Source of the DNA: Rickettsiales bacterium
GTDB lineage: Bacteria; Pseudomonadota; Alphaproteobacteria; Rs-D84; CACZYB01
Length of the DNA stretch: 17,392 nucleotides
Reading direction: 5' to 3'
Assembly: GCA_031288035.1 (NCBI GenBank)
Contig: JAITSG010000038.1
Coordinates: 1-17,392, forward strand
Shown here: in pieces, positions 7,313-14,568 of the stretch
Numbering within the stretch: position 1 is the stretch's first letter
Layout of the letters: each line of letters begins with the position of its first letter
The notes under the pieces: generated by a model
Database searches by the model: none
Seen by the model: the letters and a program-made list of their open reading frames with translations, nothing else
Told to the model about the DNA's origin: nothing
Made by a program: the position numbers and the translations under genes

Positions 7313-8015
7313 CCCGCCTAAACCCCTTCACCGGACCGTCGTAGTGCAGCACTCCGTCGAGGATGTAGATAAGCCTGCCGGCATACTCGGCCACGTCCGG
7401 CTCGTGCGTGACGACGATTATGGTCTTGCCCTGCGCATTCAAGTCGGTGAACAGCCCCATTATCTCGCCGCTGGTCTTGGTGTCCAGGTTGCCCGTGGGC
7501 TCGTCCGCCAATATGATGGAAGGGCGGTTCACAAGGGCGCGCGCTATCGCCACCCTCTGTTGCATGCCCCCGGAAATCTGCGCCGGAAGCCTCTCGGCGA
7601 AGCCCTTCAGCCCCACGCTTTCCAGCATGGACGACGCGCGCTCCCTCTGCTCGTCCGGCGACGCTCCGGAATAGATCATGGGAATGCACACGTTGTCGAT
7701 TATCGTGCGGCGCATCAGAAGGTTGAAGCCTTGGAACACAAAGCCTATCTTCCGGTTGCGGACCTCGGCCAGGCGGTCGGAGTCCATCCCGCTGACCACC
7801 GTGCCGTCGATGCTGTACGCGCCGCCGGTCGGCCTGTCCAGGCAGCCGAGCGTGTTCATAAGCGTCGACTTGCCCGAGCCCGAGGGGCCCATTATCGCGA
7901 CGAACTCGCCCTCGCCTATCTCGAAACTGATGTCGTGGAGCACGGGATATTCCGCGCCGCCCTCCATGTAATAGGTTTTCTGAAGACGCTCCACCTTGAT
8001 TACCGGCCGGGCCAT
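7302..8015 (-). CDS. ABC transporter ATP-binding protein, MacB/LolD type
   Basis: This is the cytoplasmic ATPase that powers the neighbouring permease. The product has 237 residues. The Walker A motif GPSGSGKST is at 43-51, the Q-loop glutamine at 95 (FVFQGFNLL), the signature SGGMQQR at 148-154, Walker B IILADEP at 167-173 and the switch histidine at 204. The pattern DEPTGNLDTKTS is typical of the MacB/LolD/FtsE group. The ATG at 8015 overlaps the TGA of the upstream gene as TGATG, behind a GGAGG ribosome site 9 nt upstream. A GTG at 8018 is in frame directly before it and could also serve. The overlaps on both sides mean it is translated as part of the tolC-macA-macB operon. Confidence 0.94.
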   Translation of the reverse strand: MARPVIKVERLQKTYYMEGGAEYPVLHDISFEIGEGEFVAIMGPSGSGKSTLMNTLGCLDRPTGGAYSIDGTVVSGMDSDRLAEVRNRKIGFVFQGFNLLMRRTIIDNVCIPMIYSGASPDEQRERASSMLESVGLKGFAERLPAQISGGMQQRVAIARALVNRPSIILADEPTGNLDTKTSGEIMGLFTDLNAQGKTIIVVTHEPDVAEYAGRLIYILDGVLHYDGPVKGFRRDEH

Positions 8016-9208
8016 CACAGGGGGCCTCCGCGCCCCGGACCGCCGCCCGGACGGCGCATGGCGCCGTTGCCGGAGGCGCCTTTCTTCACGCCCTGCGCAT
8101 AGTCCGAGATTATCCTGTCGCCGTCCGATATGCCGCCCGCCGATATCTCGGTGAACTTGCCGTCTGTCGAACCCCGGCGGACCTTCACGCCCTTGAGCCT
8201 CCGCGAGGAAGCGTCGAACTTATACAGCATGGCCTCGCCGACGCCCACGTTCCTGTTTTCCGGATAGTCGACCATCCCGGCCACGGAATCGTCCGGACGG
8301 AACGAGAACACCGCGTTCGCGACGGCGACCACGTCCTTCCTCTCGGCTGTGTTGATGTCCACGAACGCCGTCATGCCGGGCAGCAGCTTCTCGTCCTTGT
8401 TGTCTATGCCGACTATGACGCTGTAGACGACTATGTTCTGCTCGGTCGTGGGGTTCAGCCTTATCTGCTCGACCGCGCCCCTGAACGTGTCGGCGGGATA
8501 GGCGTCGACGGTGAAATCGACGGACTGGCCCTGCCTTATGCTTCCTATATCGGCCTCGGAAATGCTCGCCGATATCTGCATCTTCTTAAGGTCCTCGGCT
8601 ATCTTGAACAGCGTGGGGGCGGAAAACGACGAGGCGATGGTCTGGCCCTCCTCCACGTCCTTTGATATGACCACGCCGGACACGGGCGACTTTATCTCGG
8701 CGTATCCGAGGTTGGTCCTGGACCGGTCGAGGTTGGAGCGCGCGGTGACGAAGTTCGAATAGGCGCCGGCAAGCTCGGTCTTGGCCTGGTCGTGCTCTAT
8801 CTGGGCTATGTACCCGCTCTTGTAAAGGTCGGCGTAGCGCCTTTCGTTGAGCTTGGCCAGGTCGTACTTCTGCTGCGCGTCCTTGAGCTTGGCCTCGTTC
8901 GACTTGACGTCCTCCACCAGCAGCGACTTGTCCACCACGGCAAGGAGCTGGCCCTGCTTCACGCGCGAATTATAGTCGACGTATATCTTGTCTATCTTGC
9001 CGGAGACCTGCGCGCCGACGCTCACCACGTTGACCGGGCTCACGTTGCCGTTGGCGGAAACGGACGCCCTTATGTCGCGGCGCTCCACCGCCGCGTACTC
9101 GAAGCTCGATTCCTTCAGAGCCGCAGACTTGGCGCCGCCGAAGAACACCTTATAGACCGCGAACAACCCGGCGGCGGCCAACGCATAATATATCGCCTTC
9201 TTTCTCAT
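8015..9208 (-). CDS. Periplasmic adaptor (membrane fusion protein), MacA-like
   Basis: This adaptor bridges the MacB-type pump and the outer membrane channel. The product has 397 residues. An N-terminal membrane anchor (MRKKAIYYALAAAGLFAVY) is followed by a lipoyl half-motif (GAQVSGKIDKIYVDYNSRVKQGQ), an alpha-helical hairpin with a coiled-coil look, the second lipoyl half (GYAEIKSPVSGVVISKDVEEGQ) and beta-barrel and membrane-proximal domains. The C-terminus is a short tail rich in glycine, proline and arginine. The ATG at 9208 has GAGGGG upstream. An ATG at 9226 is also possible, with AAGGA before it, and would add six residues. It lies about 35 nt after the tolC-like gene and overlaps the ATPase gene. 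Confidence 0.93.
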   Translation of the reverse strand: MRKKAIYYALAAAGLFAVYKVFFGGAKSAALKESSFEYAAVERRDIRASVSANGNVSPVNVVSVGAQVSGKIDKIYVDYNSRVKQGQLLAVVDKSLLVEDVKSNEAKLKDAQQKYDLAKLNERRYADLYKSGYIAQIEHDQAKTELAGAYSNFVTARSNLDRSRTNLGYAEIKSPVSGVVISKDVEEGQTIASSFSAPTLFKIAEDLKKMQISASISEADIGSIRQGQSVDFTVDAYPADTFRGAVEQIRLNPTTEQNIVVYSVIVGIDNKDEKLLPGMTAFVDINTAERKDVVAVANAVFSFRPDDSVAGMVDYPENRNVGVGEAMLYKFDASSRRLKGVKVRRGSTDGKFTEISAGGISDGDRIISDYAQGVKKGASGNGAMRRPGGGPGRGGPL

Positions 9209-9242
9209 GTTCCCCTCTCGCCTCATTTATTCCTTGCTCCCC

Positions 9243-10625
9243 TTATTTCCCCGGCGCTTCCGCCCCTTTCGCCGGCAGGTTCAAGCTCTGCAGCGAAAGC
9301 TCGCCCGCGGCCCGAAGCAGCATTATCTTCGCCATGGACACGCCGTAGTGCGCGGAGATGCGCTCCTTGCGCGCCATGATAAGCCTCGACTGCGCCTCCA
9401 TCAGCCTTATGATGTCGCCCTTGCCGGCCTGGTACGAGCCGGAGGCGACGGCCTCGTTCTCTATCGCGCTCTCGTACATCTTGTGCGCCAGGGACAGGCT
9501 CTTGAGGCTGGTCTGGTAATCGTTGTAGGCGTTGACCACGCTAAGCTCCACATTCTGCCGGGCGGAGCGGTAGCTCTCTCGCGCCTGGTCGTACTGGAGG
9601 CCGGCGGTGCGGTACGAATACGTGTCCTCGAACCCCGTGAATATGGGCATGGACACGTTTATGCTCGCGCTGTAATTCTTGTTCTGCGTCTCATAATCGT
9701 CGTCGAACCCGGAGGTCACTCCGGCGCGGGCCGAAACCGACGGAAGCCACGAGGCGCCGGAGCGGAACAAAGCCGCCCGGGCCGCGGAAACGTCGGATTC
9801 GCTGGCCAGCAGGTCGGGATGCTTCTTCAAAGCCGTCCTTATTATGTCGTCCACGTTGTCCGAAATCACGCGGGACGACACGTCGCCCTTGCTCTCGGCC
9901 ACGGAATAGTCGAGGCCCGGCGGAAGCCCGAGAAGGCGGGCGAGCGAGGCCTTGGCGTTCTTCAAAACCTGCTCCTGCTTCGTCTTGTCAAGCTGGGCCT
10001 GCACGAACGCGGTTTCGGCCTGGAGCTGGTCGGCCTTAGAATTCATCCCCAGGACGAACTTCTTGCTCGCCAGCTCGAAGCTCTTCTTCGTAGCCTGCTC
10101 GTTCATGTCGGCGGCGGCGAGGGCCTCTATGCCGGAAAGCACCTGATAATACGCGGATATAGCTTCGTAGGCGATCTGCTGGAGCACGGAATTGTACTTG
10201 AATTGCGCCGAGTTCATGGAACTGTACGCCTGAACCACGCCAGCCTCCCGCGCGCCGAAGTCGAACAGGAGCCAGCTGAGGTTGAGCCCGCCGGATATCC
10301 CCTTCTGGTGCGGCATGTCGTACTCGGAGGGCTTTACAATATAGTTCTTGCTGTCCGACACGCTGCCGGTGGCTGTTATGTTCGGAAAATACGACGAAAT
10401 CGACTTGGCAAACCCTGTTTCGCCTATCTGCGCCGAAAGCCAGGCGGAGCGCGTGCTAGTGTTGTTGCACATGGCCAGCTCCACCACGTCGCCCAGATTG
10501 AGCGCGTCCCTGCCTATGTCCTTGGCTATATTGCACGCCGGGCTTATATCCACCGACCGGCCCGCGGAGAACGCCGGGACGGACAGAACGGCCAGCAACG
10601 AAACATATACCGCATGCCTCAACAT
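9243..10625 (-). CDS. TolC-family outer membrane efflux protein
   Basis: This is the outer membrane channel of the tripartite exporter. The product has 460 residues. A signal peptide (MLRHAVYVSLLAVLSVPAFSA) is followed by two outer membrane efflux protein repeats, each with long alpha-helices and beta-strand segments such as SGGLNLSWLLFDFG and SASINVSMPIFTGFE. The ATG at 10625 is preceded by GAGGGAAAA, a good ribosome site. A GTG at 10643 in frame is less likely because it lies on or just upstream of the predicted transcription start. The channel gene comes first in its operon, ahead of the adaptor and pump, so the set is self-contained. Confidence 0.93.
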   Translation of the reverse strand: MLRHAVYVSLLAVLSVPAFSAGRSVDISPACNIAKDIGRDALNLGDVVELAMCNNTSTRSAWLSAQIGETGFAKSISSYFPNITATGSVSDSKNYIVKPSEYDMPHQKGISGGLNLSWLLFDFGAREAGVVQAYSSMNSAQFKYNSVLQQIAYEAISAYYQVLSGIEALAAADMNEQATKKSFELASKKFVLGMNSKADQLQAETAFVQAQLDKTKQEQVLKNAKASLARLLGLPPGLDYSVAESKGDVSSRVISDNVDDIIRTALKKHPDLLASESDVSAARAALFRSGASWLPSVSARAGVTSGFDDDYETQNKNYSASINVSMPIFTGFEDTYSYRTAGLQYDQARESYRSARQNVELSVVNAYNDYQTSLKSLSLAHKMYESAIENEAVASGSYQAGKGDIIRLMEAQSRLIMARKERISAHYGVSMAKIMLLRAAGELSLQSLNLPAKGAEAPGK

Positions 10626-10649
10626 TTTTCCCTCATTTTTCACAAGGTT

Positions 10650-10678
10650 ACTGTATATCCTGGCCGGCGCGCGGTCAA
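10650..10678 (-). promoter_or_regulatory. Putative promoter of the tolC-macA-macB operon
   Basis: On the minus strand, -35 TTGACC (10678-10673) and -10 TACAGT (10655-10650) are separated by 17 bp. The -35 matches 5 of 6 and the -10 matches 4 of 6. Transcription would start near 10643, about 18 nt before the ATG at 10625, leaving room for the GAGGG ribosome site. No operator-like palindrome was noticed. Confidence 0.5.
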
Positions 10679-10712
10679 GAAAAATCTCAAGGCCCCTATT
10701 ACCCGGAGAAAA

Positions 10713-11063
10713 CTACGCGGCCCTGCGCGAACCCGTCGCGAAGGCCCCCACCTCGGCCTCGAGCGACACCATCTGTCCGTGCGCCTCCTCGAATATGAAC
10801 GACTTGATGCCGGCGGCCAAGTCGGCCTCCGTCATGTCGCGGGTCGAGGTGCCGAACGACTGCCTCTTTATTTGGAACGACGTGTACGCGCCCAAAAGGT
10901 CGCGGCGATCCAGGGCAACCAGCTCGGCCCCGCGGCCGATATGTATGTTGCGGGCTATCGCCTCTTTCAGCGAAACGGTTTCGCCGGATGCGTTGACCCA
11001 CACCGTGTCCTCCAGAATGCCGTCGATTATCGAGCTTAATATGGTCTTGTTCTTCGATTCCAT
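10713..11063 (-). CDS. Hypothetical protein of 116 residues, unrecognised
   Basis: I do not recognise this family. From the ATG at 11063 the product has 116 residues, is soluble and has no signal peptide or membrane segment. It opens with a short basic tract (MESKNK), then SIIDGILEDTVWVNASGETVSLKEAIARN (part helix, part strand by eye), a middle rich in charged residues, and the helix MTEADLAAGIKSFIFEE. No cysteine or catalytic motif stands out. The start is chosen because a near-consensus promoter lies at 11103-11131, which rules out starts upstream of it; AGAGGA precedes 11063, though 11075 would add four residues. It is divergent from mraZ across a 230-bp control region and may share regulation with the division cluster. 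It may also be read with the tolC operon, starting 88 nt downstream. Confidence 0.6.
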   Translation of the reverse strand: MESKNKTILSSIIDGILEDTVWVNASGETVSLKEAIARNIHIGRGAELVALDRRDLLGAYTSFQIKRQSFGTSTRDMTEADLAAGIKSFIFEEAHGQMVSLEAEVGAFATGSRRAA

Positions 11064-11102
11064 CTTCCTCTCCATCTCCCAGCGGAACGCCCGCTTGATA
11101 CA

Positions 11103-11131
11103 TTTATGAATCATCCCGATTCTGTTGTCAA
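11103..11131 (-). promoter_or_regulatory. Promoter of the hypothetical gene at 10713-11063
   Basis: On the minus strand a perfect -35 TTGACA (11131-11126) lies 17 bp from CATAAA (11108-11103), which matches the -10 consensus at 4 of 6 bases. Transcription would start near 11097. An AT-rich block at 11130-11165 directly upstream could act as an UP element. Confidence 0.5.
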
Positions 11132-11184
11132 GTAAAAAATGAAATTTATTTGAAAATATTTTTATATATGGCGTTTTGGCATAA

Positions 11185-11208
11185 AAAACCATTCGAGGAT
11201 ATGGTTTT
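11185..11208. promoter_or_regulatory. 8-bp inverted repeat between the divergent promoters
   Basis: AAAACCAT (11185-11192) and ATGGTTTT (11201-11208) are perfect inverted repeats with an 8-bp spacer. The right arm ends 5 bp before the mraZ -35 box. The spacing suits a dimeric DNA-binding protein, but no family is indicated. Confidence 0.45.
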
Positions 11209-11212
11209 GTCA

Positions 11213-11241
11213 TTGACAACCATAAAATGCCAGTTTAGAAT
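11213..11241 (+). promoter_or_regulatory. Strong sigma70-type promoter of mraZ and the division cluster
   Basis: A perfect -35 TTGACA (11213-11218) and a -10 TAGAAT (11236-11241, 5 of 6) are exactly 17 bp apart. Transcription should start near 11248, giving a leader of about 46 nt. The -35 box is embedded in the interrupted palindrome TTGTCA-T-TGACAA (11207-11219). This is the best promoter in the window and presumably drives mraZ-rsmH-ftsL-ftsI. Confidence 0.8.
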
Positions 11242-11248
11242 CGATTCT
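11237..11248. promoter_or_regulatory. 12-bp perfect palindrome over the mraZ -10/+1 region
   Basis: AGAATCGATTCT is a perfect 12-bp palindrome that covers most of the -10 box and the predicted start site. It contains two adjacent GANTC sites (GAATC and GATTC), the target of the alphaproteobacterial methylase CcrM. Either a repressor or methylation could act here. Function is inferred only from position. Confidence 0.45.
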
Positions 11249-11293
11249 GCAACTATTTGAATTATCGACCTGCGCGGATTCTGCCGGGCCGGA

Positions 11294-11752
11294 ATGAAAG
11301 TAAAACAAAGCATGCTGTTCCTAGGCACCATATCGAACAAGGTCGACGCGAAAGGGCGGGTGTCCGTGCCCGCGGACTTCCGTGCGGCGGCCCGGGGCGA
11401 CGAATTCCAGGGCGTGGTGCTGTACCACTCGTTCGTGCAGGAATGCATAGAGGGCTGCACCATGGACAGGCTCGAAAAGCTTTCCGACGCCACAGACGGG
11501 CTTGACGTGTTCGGAAACGAGGCGCAGAACCTAAACTTCCTCATATTCTCGGACGCGCGCCAGCTCGCCTTCGACGTGACGGGGCGCATAGTCCTGCCGG
11601 CCGACCTTCTGGAATTCGCCGGAATTTCCGGCGAGGCCCTGTTCGTGGGAAAGGGCAAGACGTTCCAGATATGGAACGAGGCCAAGTTCAGAAAGGCGCA
11701 GGAGGAGGAGCGCAAGCGGGCGATCGCCTCGCGCCCCTCGCTCAAGCTATGA
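11294..11752 (+). CDS. mraZ: Transcriptional regulator MraZ
   Basis: MraZ is a DNA-binding protein that usually represses its own dcw operon. The product has 152 residues, close to the family norm. Two SpoVT/AbrB-like swapped-hairpin halves are visible, each with the hallmark DxxGRxxxP: DAKGRVSVPADFR (18-30) and DVTGRIVLPADL (94-105). It is the first gene of the cluster and its TGA overlaps the rsmH ATG as ATGA. The start at 11294 lacks a good Shine-Dalgarno (CCGGA directly before it); an ATG at 11312 is an alternative that gives a more typical MLFLGTISNKVD N-terminus but also lacks one. The upstream region shows none of the TGGG repeats that MraZ binds in E. coli. Confidence 0.95.
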   Translation: MKVKQSMLFLGTISNKVDAKGRVSVPADFRAAARGDEFQGVVLYHSFVQECIEGCTMDRLEKLSDATDGLDVFGNEAQNLNFLIFSDARQLAFDVTGRIVLPADLLEFAGISGEALFVGKGKTFQIWNEAKFRKAQEEERKRAIASRPSLKL

Positions 11753-12627
11753 GCCACACTCCGGTATTGCTCGGCGAATCGATAGACGCCCTTCGCGTCA
11801 GGCCGGGCGGAACGTACGCCGACGGAACGTTCGGCGGCGGCGGATACTCGCGCGAGATACTTTCGCGCGGAGGCAGCGTCATAGCGCTCGACCGGGACGC
11901 CTCCGCAGCCCCCGCCGCGCGCGTGCTTTCAGAGGAATACGGCGCGCGGTTCGAGTTTTACAATGAAAGATTCTCGCGCATGGCAGAGATGCTTGACGGC
12001 CGGAAAATAGACGGCCTGGTCCTGGACCTAGGCGTGTCGTCCATGCAGATAGACGAGGCGGAGCGCGGATTCTCGTACATGCGCGACGGACCGCTCCTGA
12101 TGGCCATGGGGCTGAACCGCACCGATGCCTTTGAAATAGTCAACGGATATCCGCCAGAGAAAATAGCCGACATAATATACAGGTACGGCGAGGAGCCGAA
12201 GTCCAGGCAGATAGCGCGCGCAATCGCGGCCGCGCGCCCGATAGCCACGACCCTGAACCTGGCCGCGACAATCAGGAAGACGGCCGGCGAACGCGCGGTG
12301 CCGAGGGTCTTCCAGGCAATCCGAATCGCGGTCAACGGCGAGCTGGACGAACTTGACTCCATACTGGCCGCCAGCGCGGACATGCTTAATCCCGGCGGGC
12401 GGCTCGCGGTCGTGAGCTTCCATTCCTTGGAAGACCGCATGGTCAAGGACTTCATGCGCGGCGGCCCGGCCTCGACGCATGCCTCCCGGTACGTCCCGGA
12501 AAGCGCGCCGGGCGCAAGTTTCCCCTTTAAGCAAGTCGGGAAAAATGCTATAATGCCAAGCGAGGCCGAGGCGCGCGCCAATCCGCGCGCGGCTTCGGCG
12601 AAACTTCGCGTGGCAGAGAGGATATGA
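11749..12627 (+). CDS. rsmH: 16S rRNA (cytosine(1402)-N(4))-methyltransferase
   Basis: RsmH (MraW) methylates N4 of C1402 in 16S rRNA using S-adenosylmethionine. The product has 292 residues, slightly below the usual 310. Family motifs are present: HTPVLL at the start, DGTFGGGGYSREIL (25-38) for SAM binding, LDRD (47-50), GLVLDLGVSSMQID (89-102), SRQIARAI (152-159), FQAIRIAVNGEL (188-199) and VSFHSLEDRMVK (222-233). The loop normally reading DGPLDMRM is DGPLLMAM here (113-120), losing an acidic and a basic residue. The ATG at 11749 overlaps the mraZ stop, so the longer open frame from 11671 is ignored. The 3' end overlaps ftsL by 4 nt. Confidence 0.96.
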   Translation: MSHTPVLLGESIDALRVRPGGTYADGTFGGGGYSREILSRGGSVIALDRDASAAPAARVLSEEYGARFEFYNERFSRMAEMLDGRKIDGLVLDLGVSSMQIDEAERGFSYMRDGPLLMAMGLNRTDAFEIVNGYPPEKIADIIYRYGEEPKSRQIARAIAAARPIATTLNLAATIRKTAGERAVPRVFQAIRIAVNGELDELDSILAASADMLNPGGRLAVVSFHSLEDRMVKDFMRGGPASTHASRYVPESAPGASFPFKQVGKNAIMPSEAEARANPRAASAKLRVAERI

Positions 12628-12911
12628 GCAACTGGCTTAGAAATTCGCTCATCGCCGCATGGTGCATAGGCGCCGGCGCGGCCATGGGCGTGGTGGAATA
12701 CCGCATCACCCGCCTTGAATCCGAGCTGGACGGGCTTGAGCGCGCCATATCGGCGGCAGAAGAGGAGGGCAGGGCCCTGCTCAGCGAGGAGGCGAAGTAC
12801 TCCTCCATCCGCCGCGTGCGCGAAGAGGCGAAGAGCCGCGGCCTAATCCTCGTCCCGGCGAAATACGTAGAAATCGAATCCATACCGGTCGACCCGAGGT
12901 TCGAGAGATGA
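12624..12911 (+). CDS. ftsL: Cell division protein FtsL-like
   Basis: The product has 95 residues: a short cytoplasmic start, one transmembrane helix (about 8-24), then a periplasmic coiled coil (about 28-75). This is the bitopic layout of FtsL, which with FtsB and FtsQ activates the septal synthase FtsW-FtsI. FtsL sequences are poorly conserved, so the call rests mainly on size, topology and its place between rsmH and ftsI, with ATGA overlaps on both sides. Confidence 0.85.
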   Translation: MSNWLRNSLIAAWCIGAGAAMGVVEYRITRLESELDGLERAISAAEEEGRALLSEEAKYSSIRRVREEAKSRGLILVPAKYVEIESIPVDPRFER

Positions 12912-14479
12912 TAGCGCTTGTCCGGACTATGCAGATACCGGCGGAAGGAGAGGAAGCCCCCATAGAATGGTTCGGAAGGGCGGCCATCTCCGGCTATGCC
13001 GTCCGGCGGATAAAAATCTTCATGTCCGCGCTGTGGGCCGCGCTTCTCATCTTGTTCGCGGGCGTCGCGCACGTGCTTCTCATGCCGGAAAAGAACGCCG
13101 GCGAGCATTTCGCGCGCGCAGGGCGCCGCCGTCCGGACATACTGGACCGCAGGGGGAACCCGATGACTATGAACCTCGTCTCGTACGACCTTTGGATAAA
13201 CCCCAGGCAGATGGCGGACACGGGCAATATAGCCCTCCTCGCCGGGATAACGCCGGTCCCGCCCGTTCCCGAGGACGGACGCCGGATCCGCGTGCAGCGC
13301 AACATGAAGCCGGAGGCCGCGGATATGATAATGTTCCTCGGCGAGCCCGGATTCGAACTCGAGAAAACGAGCGCGCGCGAGTATCCCGACCCCATGTTCG
13401 CCCATATCCTCGGCAGCACGGACGTGGACAACAGGGGCATGGAGGGAATAGAAAAATACATAGACGACAACGGGCTTGAGGCCGAGCGGGAAATCCGCCT
13501 GTCGATAGATTCGTACGTGCAGGAGGTCGCGCACCGCCGCCTCGGCCAGGCGATGGCGGAAATGAAGGCCCTTTTTGCAGCCGGAATAGTCATGGATTCT
13601 AAGACCGGCGAGATACTTGCCCTCGTGTCCCTTCCGGACTGGCCGGGCGGAAGGAACCCGAAGGCGGACAAGAAATACAACAACCACGCCGTGCTGGACG
13701 TGTTCGAGCTGGGCTCGGTAATGAAGATATTCAACCATGCTCTCGCGATAGAAAGCGGCTATCCGGCGGACAGGACGTTCAACGTGGCCAGGCCGTTCAT
13801 GGTGGGCGGATACCGCGTCAGGGATTCGCACCCGCCGAAGAACGTGATAAACATGGACGAGGCGTTCGCGTATTCGTCGAACATAGCCTCGGCCATGATA
13901 GCCCGCGACCTAGGCCCCGAACTGCAGGCCGGGTTCTTCGCCAGGCTCGGCTTCAAAAACAAGATGCCGTTCGAGCTCCCGGAGCGCGGAAGCCCGCTGT
14001 GGCCGAAAAAATGGACCGAGCACACGAACTCGACCGCCGCGTACGGATACGGCGTGTCGATATCCATGCTGCACTTCATAGCCGCGGCGAACGCCATACT
14101 AAACGACGGCATGTACGTGCCGCCGACGATACTCAAGCGCGCCTCGCCCCCGGAAATAAGGCAGGTAGTCAAGATCGAAACGTCGCGCGAGATAAAACGC
14201 CTCATGAAGAAAGTCATGGACGAGGGCACGGGGCAGAGGCTCGGGCTCAGGGGCTCGGACGTAGGCGGAAAGACGGGCACCGCGCAGAAGCTCGGCCCGG
14301 ACGGAACGTACCGCGACGACAGGATGCGCACATTCTTCTTCGGCGCCTATCCGATAGACAATCCGAGGATAACGTTCGTCGTAATGCTCGACGAGGCGGA
14401 CAACAACGGGTGCGCCCTCGCCTCGTGCACGGCGGCGGCGGCGGGAACCGAAATAATAAGGGAGCTCAGAGAACCATGA
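12908..14479 (+). CDS. ftsI: Septal peptidoglycan transpeptidase FtsI (PBP3)
   Basis: FtsI cross-links septal peptidoglycan together with FtsW. The product has 523 residues, somewhat shorter than the 570-600 common in Proteobacteria. A cytoplasmic tail of about 35 residues precedes the transmembrane helix (about 36-60). The PBP dimerisation domain starts at RRPDILDRRGNPM. In the transpeptidase domain, Ser270 is the nucleophile in SVMK (270-273), SSN is at 323-325 and KTGT at 455-458, so all three penicillin-binding motifs are intact. The usual PGS before the nucleophile is LGS here. It overlaps ftsL by 4 nt. An ATG at 14476 overlaps its stop just as in the earlier junctions of the cluster, but leads into only 19 codons. 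Confidence 0.96.
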   Translation: MIALVRTMQIPAEGEEAPIEWFGRAAISGYAVRRIKIFMSALWAALLILFAGVAHVLLMPEKNAGEHFARAGRRRPDILDRRGNPMTMNLVSYDLWINPRQMADTGNIALLAGITPVPPVPEDGRRIRVQRNMKPEAADMIMFLGEPGFELEKTSAREYPDPMFAHILGSTDVDNRGMEGIEKYIDDNGLEAEREIRLSIDSYVQEVAHRRLGQAMAEMKALFAAGIVMDSKTGEILALVSLPDWPGGRNPKADKKYNNHAVLDVFELGSVMKIFNHALAIESGYPADRTFNVARPFMVGGYRVRDSHPPKNVINMDEAFAYSSNIASAMIARDLGPELQAGFFARLGFKNKMPFELPERGSPLWPKKWTEHTNSTAAYGYGVSISMLHFIAAANAILNDGMYVPPTILKRASPPEIRQVVKIETSREIKRLMKKVMDEGTGQRLGLRGSDVGGKTGTAQKLGPDGTYRDDRMRTFFFGAYPIDNPRITFVVMLDEADNNGCALASCTAAAAGTEIIRELREP

Positions 14480-14535
14480 CCCTATCGCGCAGATGGCGCC
14501 GCCGGCGCGGCGGACGCGCTATTTCATGCCCTTGA
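14476..14535 (+). pseudogene. 19-codon ORF at the ftsI stop; possible murE start remnant
   Basis: The ATG at 14476 overlaps the ftsI TGA in the same ATGA pattern used at the mraZ/rsmH, rsmH/ftsL and ftsL/ftsI junctions. It runs MTLSRRWRRRRGGRAISCP and stops. MurE proteins often begin MxLS, and murE is the normal neighbour after ftsI, so this may be a decayed start left by a rearrangement. Nineteen residues are too few to prove homology, and the arginine run may be just GC-rich noise. Confidence 0.25.
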
Positions 14536-14568
14536 ATACGGCCCCGCGGATATCGCAACAGGCAGCGG
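14480..14568. other. Convergent intergenic region between ftsI and murB
   Basis: These 89 bp separate two converging cell-wall operons. A GC-rich hairpin, CCGCC-GGCGC-GGCGG (14499-14513), could stop transcription, but no run of T follows on either strand, so it is not a canonical intrinsic terminator. Apart from the 19-codon ORF starting at 14476, I see no gene. The segment contains the presumed rearrangement junction of the dcw cluster. Confidence 0.4.

Noticed and set aside
10626..10712. Terminator after the hypothetical gene
   Set aside because: A T-rich run is present on the minus strand, but no stable stem precedes it; the region fits better as the tolC operon promoter.
9207..11039. 610-codon open frame on the plus strand
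   Set aside because: It runs antisense to the clear tolC-like gene and the hypothetical gene, is arginine- and histidine-rich with no motif, and is a by-product of GC-rich codon use on the other strand.
11131..11293. E. coli-type MraZ boxes or CtrA boxes upstream of mraZ
   Set aside because: No TGGG repeats and no TTAA-N7-TTAA pattern are present in this interval.
12548..13831. 427-codon open frame on the minus strand
   Set aside because: It is antisense to rsmH, ftsL and ftsI and shows no domain or ribosome site.
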